Shown here: positions 43,888-51,889 of the stretch, one piece after another
Layout of the letters: every line of letters begins with the position of its first letter
Numbering within the stretch: the first letter of the stretch is position 1
Origin: Rana temporaria
Taxonomy: Eukaryota; Chordata; Amphibia; Anura; Ranidae
Direction: 5' to 3'
Assembly (NCBI RefSeq): GCF_905171775.1
Contig: NC_053489.1
Span: 332,230,089 to 332,294,088, forward strand
Length of the DNA: 64,000 nt
Made by a program: the position numbers and the translations under genes
The notes under the pieces: model-generated
What the model was told of the DNA's origin: nothing
Databases searched by the model: none
The model's input: the letters and a program-made list of their open reading frames with translations, nothing else

Positions 43888-45540
43888 TCAGTGCCCCATA
43901 GGGTCAGCCACCCCCTGCTCCCTCCGCAGCCGCCGGTTCTCCTCTTTGAGCTTCTCCAGCTCCATCTTTAGTTCATGGAGCTTGGGGGGGTCAGCCTGCT
44001 GTGACCTCAGGCGGTTGTTCTCCTCCTCCATGCGGCTTATGCACTCCTCCAGCTCCATGTACTCACGGATCAGCTCCTGCTTGCTCATGTCCTGCAGGCT
44101 CTCCACGTGGTACTTCATCATCAGGAACTGGGTGGTGGTGTAAGGGGCCACCGGTGGGCCCTTGGCGAACATCTCGGCCCGCATCTGGGACGCCCGCTGC
44201 GACTCCCTCTCCTCCAGTCGCTTCTTCTCCTCCCAGGTCAGCTTGTTATACGGCTTCCAGGACCTCTTCTTCTTGGAGGGTAGCCGGCGGTGCCTCTTTC
44301 TGCCCAGCTCCCTCCAGGGCCCCTCCGGCTCATGGCTGTCGCCCACCTGGCTGTCTCTTAATCCCCGGGCGATTTTTCCGTTACCCATGACCAGTTGACA
44401 ATGGTGTTCCCTGTTGTCCGTAATAACAGATTGTACCATGAGGGCTTCGTAAGGGGTGCCCAATGGTTCTTCCTGACCCAGCTCCTGGGGATCCCAAGCC
44501 GAGTCTACACAATGGGCTGCTGCTGGTGGGCGGTACCCAGGTTGAGACCAATTTGACCTGGTGTTGTCGTTCATGGGGCAATTCTGCTTGAAGTGACCCA
44601 GCTGTTTGCACCGGAAGCAGCGTTGTTCGTTGTCCTCCTGGCGTGGATAGCGAGGGCTAGTTGTCACTGTTCTGTTAGGAGGTTGGTATCTAGCGGTTGG
44701 TGGGTGTGAGGGCACCGTTGGTCGTGGAGGTTGTACCCGTGGTGTGACCTGGTTCATCTTGCGAGTATCCGCATATTCATCCGCCAACTTACCGGCCTCT
44801 GGTAGAGTCATGGGCCTGCGATCTCTCACCCAGTCTTTGACATCCGTCTGGATGTGATTGTAAAATTGCTCCAGGAGCATTAGTTGCAAAATGTCCTCTG
44901 CGGTGGTGGCCTGGCTGCTGTTAACCCAGTTAGAGGCCGACAGGGATAACTGGCATGCCCATTCCGCGTAAGAGTCTTTCGTGGTTTTGCGTGAGTCCCT
45001 GAACTTCTGTCGGTGGGACTCTGGGGTTACTGCATAACGAGCCAGGAGCACTTCTTTAACCCGGGCGTAGCTATGGATATCCTGATCTGGCACGGTCCGG
45101 AAAGCATCAGAAGCTTTGCCTGACAGTTTGCCTGACAATATTGAAACCCACTCTCCTCTAGCTACTCGGTGCAGGTTACATTGTCGCTCAAAATCTGCCA
45201 GGTAGTTATCAATTTCACAGTATTTTTCATCAAAAGGTTTAAAATCGCTAAACGGAATCTTCCTTGTGTCTGCTGTGCTGTACTCACTGTTTGGAGAATG
45301 TGCGGCTGCTTGTTGGACTGCTGCCAGTTTTAACTGTAGCTCTGCGTCTCTTATTTGTTTAGCCTCCTCCGCTAACAGGTCCATCACTTTCAGCACCACA
45401 TCCGCCGTTGGGTTCGGACCGAACCATGCTAGCTTCTCTCTCATTACTTTGGCTGGCGATTCCTCCTCCTGAATCACTGGTGTCTTCATCTCTTGTACTG
45501 CTGGCGTTGCTGCAACCAAGTTCTCCTGGTCTAGCTCCAT
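43888..45540 (-). CDS. Gag-HEXIM fusion protein
   Basis: An unbroken 550-codon ORF starts at ATG 45538-45540, 135 bp after the 5' LTR. Residues 90-260 form a retroelement Gag capsid region. A CCHC zinc knuckle (C308, C311, H316, C321) follows. The sequence then enters the start of protease and stops at GLRDS (393-397), the Asp-Ser-Gly active-site motif without its Gly. From about 411 it resembles HEXIM1/2: the arginine-rich motif RKRHRRLPSKKKR (414-426), WKPYNKLTWEEKKR (428-441), SQMRAEMFAKG, a PYNT-type motif as PYTT (466-469) with Phe472, then YHVESLQDMSKQELIREY and a leucine-heptad coiled coil to 543. The acidic region between PYNT and coiled coil in HEXIM is missing. HEXIM binds 7SK RNA and Cyclin T and inhibits CDK9 in the nucleus. 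Assembly from Gag and RNA or P-TEFb binding from HEXIM are inferred. Confidence 0.9.
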   Translation of the reverse strand: MELDQENLVAATPAVQEMKTPVIQEEESPAKVMREKLAWFGPNPTADVVLKVMDLLAEEAKQIRDAELQLKLAAVQQAAAHSPNSEYSTADTRKIPFSDFKPFDEKYCEIDNYLADFERQCNLHRVARGEWVSILSGKLSGKASDAFRTVPDQDIHSYARVKEVLLARYAVTPESHRQKFRDSRKTTKDSYAEWACQLSLSASNWVNSSQATTAEDILQLMLLEQFYNHIQTDVKDWVRDRRPMTLPEAGKLADEYADTRKMNQVTPRVQPPRPTVPSHPPTARYQPPNRTVTTSPRYPRQEDNEQRCFRCKQLGHFKQNCPMNDNTRSNWSQPGYRPPAAAHCVDSAWDPQELGQEEPLGTPYEALMVQSVITDNREHHCQLVMGNGKIARGLRDSQVGDSHEPEGPWRELGRKRHRRLPSKKKRSWKPYNKLTWEEKKRLEERESQRASQMRAEMFAKGPPVAPYTTTQFLMMKYHVESLQDMSKQELIREYMELEECISRMEEENNRLRSQQADPPKLHELKMELEKLKEENRRLRREQGVADPMGH

Positions 45541-45675
45541 TAATTCTGCTATGATGAACCGCTTGGTTTTGTTGCTAGCAATCCTTCCACAAACTTCCAG
45601 TAGTTCTTCCAGTGTCTGCTTGGAATCCGGGTGTAAAGGAGAGTAGAAGGGAAAATCCCGCTGCTGCCAACCAGT
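45541..45675 (-). other. Leader and candidate primer-binding site of the Gag-HEXIM element
   Basis: Just after the 5' LTR, the minus strand reads ACTGGTTGGCAGCAG. A TGG start 1-3 bases inside the LTR edge is usual for a tRNA primer site, but I cannot name the tRNA. The rest is a 135-bp leader up to the Gag ATG. Confidence 0.5.
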
Positions 45676-46208
45676 TGTGACGGTAGTAGAATGATATCCC
45701 CGTCAAACATTCCCTTCTTCCCATAAAGAAAATCACCCAATATTCCACGAGGAGGAATATTCCTGTGATCGCCCAATAAGCCACACATGAGCCAAGCTTA
45801 CTGCTGGAACAAGACCCTTTAATGGCAGCATGCTGCTAGTTATATGTAGTTACAAAACTGTTACAATGACAATCTCCGCCCCCCTCACACAGTGGGGGCT
45901 CCCATACAGATTATAGGCAGACACTTCGGCGCCGACTCTGAAGACACATTTCTTTAGATAATGACATCAGTGAAGGTAATTACTAGTTGTAACAGAATAC
46001 GTTATCTAGACAGCTTGGCCCCGCATATAGAAGAGGTAATTACCACAATGAAGCAATCAGAATAATTAACATGAGCCACTTATCTAATCACAGTAAACAG
46101 TAAACACAGGGCTTCTTCACACAACACACTAGATCAATTACCCTTTTACCTCTAACACACACACAGCATTACTAGCAGGGAGAATTAAACTGAAGCATAT
46201 CCTTCACA
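45676..46208 (-). repeat. 5' LTR of the Gag-HEXIM element
   Basis: 533 bp, nearly identical to 42972-43505. It should hold the promoter; TCTATATGC on the minus strand (about 46021-46029) is a TATA-like candidate. Confidence 0.94.
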
Positions 46209-46213
46209 GGTGC

Positions 46214-47095
46214 TAGTCGAGGTTGAGTGTAGGTGCCAGTCGGGGGTCAGTGTAGGTGCCAGTCGGGGGTCAGTGTATGTGTCAGGTAGGTGTCGGGTGT
46301 GATTGTAGGTGCCAGTCGGGTGTGATTGTAGGTGCCAGTCGGGGGTGATTGTAGGTGCCAGTCAGGGGTCAGTGTAGGTGTCGGGGGTCAGTGTAGGTGT
46401 CGGGGGTCAGTGTAGGTGCCAGTCGGGGGTGAGTGTAGGTGCCAGTCGGGGGTGAGTGTATGTGTCAGGTAGGTGTCGAGGGTGAGTGTAGGTGCCAGTC
46501 GGGGGTGAGTGTAAGTGCCAGTTGGGGGTGATTGTAGGTGCCAGTCGGGGGTGAGTGTAGGTGTCGGGGGTGAGTGTAGTTGTCGGGGGTGAGTGTAGGT
46601 GTCGGGGGTGAGTGTAGGTGTCTGGGGTCAGTGTATGTGTCGGGGGTCAGTGTAGGTGTCGGGGGTCAGTGTAGGTGCCAGTCGGGGGTGAGTGTAGGTG
46701 CCAGTCGGGGGTCAGTGTATGTGTCAGGTAGGTGTCGGGGGTGAGTGTAGGTGCCAGTCGGGGGTGAGTGTAGGTGCCAGTCGGGGGTCAGTGTTTGTGT
46801 CAGGTAGGTGTTGGGACTCAGTGTAGTTGTCGGGTAGGTGTCGGGGGTCAGTGTATGTGTCAGGTAGGTGTCGGGGGTCAGTGTAGGTGTCTGGGGTCAG
46901 TGTATGTGTCAGGTAGGTGTCGGGGGTAAGTGTAGGTGTCGGGGCTCAGTGTATGTGTCAGTGTAGGTGTCGGGGGTCAGTGTATGTGCCAGGTAGGTGT
47001 TGGGACTCAGTGTATGGGTCAGTGTAGGTGTCGGGGGTCAGTGTAGGTGTCGGGGATCAGTGTGGGTGTCAGTCAGTGTAATAGTCAGTGTGATG
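46214..47095. repeat. G-rich minisatellite, second block
   Basis: It continues the 19-bp array of 42125-42966 beyond the LTR insertion, with a higher share of GGTGCCAGTCGGGGGTGAG units. Confidence 0.93.
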
Positions 47096-47168
47096 TGAGT
47101 AGTGCAGGAATTAGGAGTCGGGTGGATCAGTGTGTGTGTCAGGGGGTCAGATAGGTCACATGGGTTCA

Positions 47169-47735
47169 AAAAATGGAAAGAGTACAGCGCTATGTGGTTA
47201 AAACCATGTGTGAAATAAATGTTAAACCTTGAAATGTAAACAAATATGTGAAAAACTAATATATGAAAAATTAATTTAAAAGAAAACTAATGCAGAGTCC
47301 AAAAAGAACACAACATAGTCAGTCCGTGAAGAGTTAATTCCAAAATCAAATCCGTGAAGTTAACTCCCAAAAGTGAAAGTGAAGATAAAGTTTGGTGAAT
47401 AAAAAGTCCCAAAATAAACCAGGGTATTGCCAGAGAAGTAGTGAGTGATACAAATCTTCCCAAGAGCAGCGTGATTTTTGGGACTTATTATTCACCAAAC
47501 TTTATCTTCACTTTCTTGGCAAGCAATTTGTCTTTTTTTGGGAGTTAACCCTTCATGGATTTGCTTTTGGAATTAACTCTTCATGGACTATGTTGTGTTC
47601 TTTTTGGACTCTGCATTAGTTTTCTTTTTAATTTTTCATGTATGAATTTTTCACATATTTGTTTACATTTCAAGGTTTAACAGTTATTTCACACATGGTT
47701 TTAACCACATAGCGCTGCACTGTTTCCATTTTTTG
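47169..47735. repeat. Foldback repeat inside the hAT-like element
   Basis: TACAGCGCTATGTGGTTAAA near 47183 is inverted as TTTAACCACATAGCGCTGCA near 47699. CTAATGCAGAGTCCAAAAAG near 47287 is inverted near 47603. The arms are about 270 bp with small indels. Confidence 0.82.
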
Positions 47736-47899
47736 CTATCTATCCTTAGTTTTTTGTACTGACCTTAAGTGCCAGCTGCTTTCTTATACACTTTATCATA
47801 ATTTTTTTAAATTATCTTCTTAAATTAGCGCAGTGTTAGGCTTAGGGTTTCTTTTTTTTCGAAGGTCACGTGTTGCAGGGTAAAGTGGAGTCAGGGTGC

Positions 47900-48545
47900 A
47901 GCCCTGGTGGTGTGTAGTGGTCGGTGTGTAGTGTAGTGGTGTGCGGTGTAGTGTAGGGGTCAGTGTGTAGGGGTCAGTGTGTAGTGGTCAGTGTGTGGTG
48001 TAGTAGTCAGTGTGTAGTGGTCAGTATGTAGTGTAGTGTAGGGGTCAGTGTGTAGGGGTCAGTGTGTGGTGTAGTGGTCAGTGTGTGGTGTAGTAGTCAG
48101 TGTGTGATGTAGTAGTCAGTGTGTAGTGGTCAGTATGTAGTGTAGTGTAGGGGTCAGTGTGTAGGGGTCAGTGTGTGGTGTAGTGGTCAGTGTGTGGTGT
48201 AGTGGTCAGTGTGCGGTGTAGTGGTCAGTGTGTGGTGTAGTGGTCAGTGTGTGATGTAGTAGTCAGTGTGTAGTGGTCAGTATGTAGTGTAGTGTAGGGG
48301 TCAGTGTGTGGTGTAGGGGTCAGTGTGTGGTGTAGTGGTCAGTGTGTGGTGTAGTGGTCAGTGTGTAGGGGTCAGTGTGTAGTGGTCAGTGTGTGATGTA
48401 GTGGTCAGTGTGTAGTGGTCAGTATGTAGTGTAGTGTAGGGGTCAGTGTGTAGGGGTCAGTGTGTGGTGTAGTGGTCAGTGTGTGGTGTAGTGGTCAGTG
48501 TGTGGTGTAGTGGTCAGTGTGTAGTGGTCAGTGTAGTGGTGTGCG
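47900..48545. repeat. Minisatellite of GTAGTGGTCAGTGTGTG units
   Basis: About 640 bp of a roughly 17-bp unit with higher-order variants. It shares the GTCAGTGTG core with the 19-bp array, so both may descend from one sequence. Confidence 0.92.
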
Positions 48546-49016
48546 GTGTAGTCTAGTGGCCAATGTAGGAATCGGGTAGGTCAGTGCAGTGGACAGGTAG
48601 GTAAGTGTAATGGTCAGTCTAGGAATCATGTTGGTCTGTGTGGAGGCTATTGTAGTGGTCAGTATAGGAATCGGGCTGGTCAGTACTATTGTAGGAAGGG
48701 AAAGGACTCAGGGAGTGCAAAAAGTCTGCAGATTCGGGGGGGGCGCAAATTTCTTGCCTTGCCCCGGGCGCTGACAACCCATGCTTACGCCACTGGTTAT
48801 ATATACATTTTTTCATGCTGCATGAGTTTAATTTGTAATATTTTGGCATGTCTTGGATTTTTTTACATGGGAATGGTAAATCATGTGAATACTAAAATTA
48901 AACCTAACCTAGCTGGATGACATTTAGATTGCTAAAAAGCTCTGTGACATAAACAGTTGCATTTTTTCCATCTCTAAATACAAATTTTTACCTTTTCTCA
49001 TCCTTTGCTGCATCTT

Positions 49017-49265
49017 AGGCCCCTTTCACGCTGGGGCGGGAGGCACAGTGGCGGTTCAGCACCGCTAAAAATAGCGGCGCTATACCGTCGGAATTTCCAG
49101 CGGGATTCGGCCGCTAGCAGTGCGGTATTAACCCCCGCTAGCGGCCGATGAAAGGTTAATACCGCCCGCAATGCGCCTCTGCAGAGGCGCATTGCGGGCT
49201 GTATTTCCGCGGTTTCCCATTGTTTTAAATGGGAAGGAGCGGTGAAGGAGCGGTATACACCCCTC
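49017..49265. repeat. One-armed MITE fragment (CCCCTTTCACGCTGGGGCGG end)
   Basis: It starts AGGCCCCTTTCACGCTGGGG and holds inner palindromes (GCCGCTAGC..GCTAGCGGC; AATGCGCCTCTGCAGAGGCG). The matching right end is not seen, so it appears truncated near 49265. Confidence 0.6.
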
Positions 49266-49940
49266 AACGTCATACCATTTGAAGATTTTCTTTTACAAAA
49301 TGATTTTATTACAAGAAAGAAAATCATCATGTTAGTTTAACAAAGAGTTGGTTACATCAAACATAGCAAAACAAAAAAGATTCCAACAGACGCTAAAAAG
49401 AACAATACATAATTCTGAAATGTGATATATGATTTTAACTTAAGTCTTTAACATTTTACTAAACCCATTAATATGATCAATCATAGCTCATCTGCAACCC
49501 CCCCCCCCCCCACAGTGTCCACAGCTTATAAATCTTCTTTTTATATAAAGATATTGCCACTATATACCTTTTTGGCTGATCTGTATACCACGGTCAGTGA
49601 TAAACTGATCAGCTTCTCCAGTGTTGAGAGTTCAGATAGGAGGAGATTTCTACTGCGGCCTGTATAACGCCCACATGTGTGATGCCAATATCATGTGACC
49701 TGGCTAGCTCTGAAAACAAGAAAATGTTCTCTCCAGCATAACAGACACAATTGAGCATGTGCAGGTTGACTACTGCCTGTGTGTTAGCTGGCCTTCCCAA
49801 GATAGACAATGCAAGAAGGGAAGGATCTGTGCAAAGAGGATAAAACCGCATTTTTACACAATGCAGAGAATTAACCCCTTAAGTTCCACAGTGAGTATAA
49901 CAAGCATGCTATGCTGCATATACAGACTGACTTTACTGTT
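49266..49940. other. Gene-free stretch
   Basis: About 675 bp with a C-run at 49498-49511 and no recognisable gene. Confidence 0.45.
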
Positions 49941-49944
49941 GTGG

Positions 49945-50332
49945 GTTTAGTAACACTTTAAGTCCTTGATGAAGAGAGCTTATTCCAGACTTGATAAAGT
50001 CACATGTGTTGTGACGCAACATGCCGGGAGGAGCTTGGTGACATCACTTCTGGTTACGGCCGTGTCCGGAAGTCCTTGTATTTGACGTGTGTTTTCTCTG
50101 GTGTTTTATACCATTTTTAAACTGTGCTGATATTTTTTTTTTAAACGCAAGGAATTTTTTTAATCTACTACACTATAGACATTCTTCTTTTTTGCTTTTG
50201 ATTTCATGGATCTGGAGACAGATTTTTAAAGGGAAAGGCTGTGGACATCAGATGAAAACCTGAAGTGGTTCCCTGTCCTGGCTACACCAAGGAGGAAAAA
50301 GCAACCGTTTTGATGTCCAACACTCATTGATG
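49945..50332 (+). mobile_element. Retroelement leader relic with hammerhead-like core, third locus
   Basis: CTTGATAAAGTCACATGTGT (49990) then TGTGACGCAACATGCCGGG has the same order as the cores at 6356 and 16480: a GTCAC/GTGAC stem and a following AAC. The core is more decayed (TTGATAA). The rest is AT-rich and non-coding. Confidence 0.35.
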
Positions 50333-50340
50333 CACTACTA

Positions 50341-51201
50341 CAGGGGTGTCCAAACTTTTTTCAAAGAGGGCCAGATTTGATTAAGTGAACATGCGTGAAG
50401 GGCCGACTATTTTGCCTGACATTCTTTGAACCATTAAAATTCTGCCTGAGTGTGTTCGTCTGAGCACTAATACACGGCCCAACAAGAATTCTCTTGCCTT
50501 TGTGGCTGTGTGTGGTGAAGAGATGAGCTCGGGCGTGTTATTTGGATCTACTGTATATATTTTATTTGTGGCCCCAACGAATCCCAGAGCGCTGCTTAGG
50601 ACTAAGGATGAGCTTGGGCGTGTTATTTGGATATACCGTATTTATCGGCGTATAACACTCACAGCCTCACCATTGCCATGTATGCAGCCTCACCATTGCC
50701 ATGAATGCAGCCTTACAATTGCCATGAATGCAGCCTTACCATTGCAACCAATGCAGCCTCACATGTGCCATAAATGCAGCCTCACATGTGCCATAAATGC
50801 AGCCTTACCATTGCCATCAGTGCAGCCTGAACGATGCCCATCTGCAGCCTTGGAGGGCAGAGGGAGGGGGCGGGACGAGTGCCAACAGATTACAAAAAGG
50901 AGAATGCCTTGTTTATCCTGTGGCCTCTTTAATAGACAGAACAGTCGTCCAATGGCATCCCAGCAGACGGGACTTACAATACAGATGCTGCTGAGTAAAC
51001 AGGAGATTCTTTTCATGTAATCAGACGGCGCTCGTCCTGCCCCCTCCCTGTCCCCTCCAAGGCTGCGCCAATAAATACAGTATATATCTTTTGTGGCCCT
51101 GGGGGCCACAAACAATATATACATTCAAATCCCCAGGGGGGCCATATTAAATCAACAGGGGGGCCGCATTTGGCCCCCGGGCCTGACTTTGGACATGCCT
51201 G
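50341..51201. mobile_element. hAT element with CAGGGGTGTCCAAAC ends
   Basis: The ends CAGGGGTGTCCAAACTTT and CTTTGGACATGCCTG are inverted. The 8-bp duplication CACTACTA is perfect (50333-50340 and 51202-51209). The 861-bp inside is non-coding and carries the TACCGTATTTAT element at 50634-51082. Confidence 0.93.
50634..51082. mobile_element. TACCGTATTTAT-end element nested in hAT, with short tandem units
   Basis: The ends TACCGTATTTATCGGCGTAT and ATAAATACAGTA match those of 15063-15571. The inside (50665-50850) is a run of about 22-bp units such as GCCTCACCATTGCCATGAAT. Confidence 0.78.
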
Positions 51202-51209
51202 CACTACTA

Positions 51210-51880
51210 GAACCGTTGGGGTCTTTCTATGGGGTGAGAGGCTAGCACTACTGGGGGAGGATTCTAGAAGGACTTTCATGTGTTATTTTTATACATCTGC
51301 AATTTGGACACAGGAATTTATTAATATTCGGAATAAGAGACTGACTATCTCTCTGAATCATCAGATTCTTTTGGATGCACTTTATTTTTGGACTATTTCC
51401 ACAGAATTAATTTATTTATTTAGATGTTATTATGATGTGATGCACTTTATTATTTATTTTGATATTATGATGTGATACACTTGGGGAAGAAAATATACGT
51501 ATCCTTGTTCACTAGCACTTTATTTTCTACGGTATTGCTTTTAGTAATTAGTGCTACTTCACTACACATATATATTTACTCCAAACTGTAGTGCACGGTG
51601 GACTAAAACCTAGACACCCAAACTTGTTGATAAAAGACACAAAACAGCACAAATGGTAGAGAATGAGTGCCTATGTAGATCAGTATAAGATATACAAATT
51701 ATAAAATGTAATACCTGTAACCAACCTCACCAAACCCAAGCTTTGCAGCCTGGTGAGTAAAAAAGGCATTTATACATAAAAAGAAAAGAGCTAAAGCGAA
51801 TGCTGGAAAATAATGTAAAAAGTAAAGGGAAGAGAAAAAGAGCCGAGAGAAGAGGAAAAGGAAGGAGAGGAGTCCAATGG
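51210..51880. other. Gene-free stretch
   Basis: AT-rich sequence of about 670 bp. No gene seen. The right part may be the tail region of the LINE relic on the minus strand. Confidence 0.4.
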
Positions 51881-51889
51881 GGTGTGCAG

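Larger units (their letters stand above)
42972..46208 (-). mobile_element. Young LTR retrotransposon encoding a Gag-HEXIM fusion
   Basis: Two LTRs (42972-43505 and 45676-46208) enclose one gene on the minus strand. The target duplication GGTGC is intact (42967-42971 and 46209-46213). The LTRs differ by one T/C change, a 3-bp C-run indel and a 2-bp CA indel. RT, RNase H and integrase are absent, so it needs enzymes in trans. A purine-rich tract precedes the 3' LTR. Its pol region has been replaced by HEXIM-like sequence. Confidence 0.93.
41478..48795. mobile_element. hAT-like element swollen by minisatellites and an LTR insertion
   Basis: The ends CAGTGGCGTAGCGTG and CATGCTTACGCCACTG are inverted repeats. 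The flanks GTTGTATA (41470-41477) and GTTATATA (48796-48803) are an 8-bp duplication with one mismatch, as expected for hAT. The inside holds non-coding GC-rich ends (CCCCGGGCGC near both), three minisatellite blocks, a foldback and the Gag-HEXIM LTR element. No transposase is seen. Without the insertions it would be about 3.5 kb. Confidence 0.8.

Noticed and set aside
43888..44310. HEXIM-like part as a host processed pseudogene beside the LTR element
   Set aside because: It is in one uninterrupted frame with Gag, lies between the two LTRs and upstream of the polypurine tract, and has no A-tail or separate target duplication.
43841..44398. Plus-strand Ser- and Pro-rich frames opposite the Gag-HEXIM gene
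   Set aside because: Antisense shadows of the minus-strand gene.
42125..47095. Regular G-rich repeats as a CRISPR-like or telomere-like array
   Set aside because: There are no unique spacers, and the unit does not match the TTAGGG telomere repeat. It is an ordinary minisatellite.
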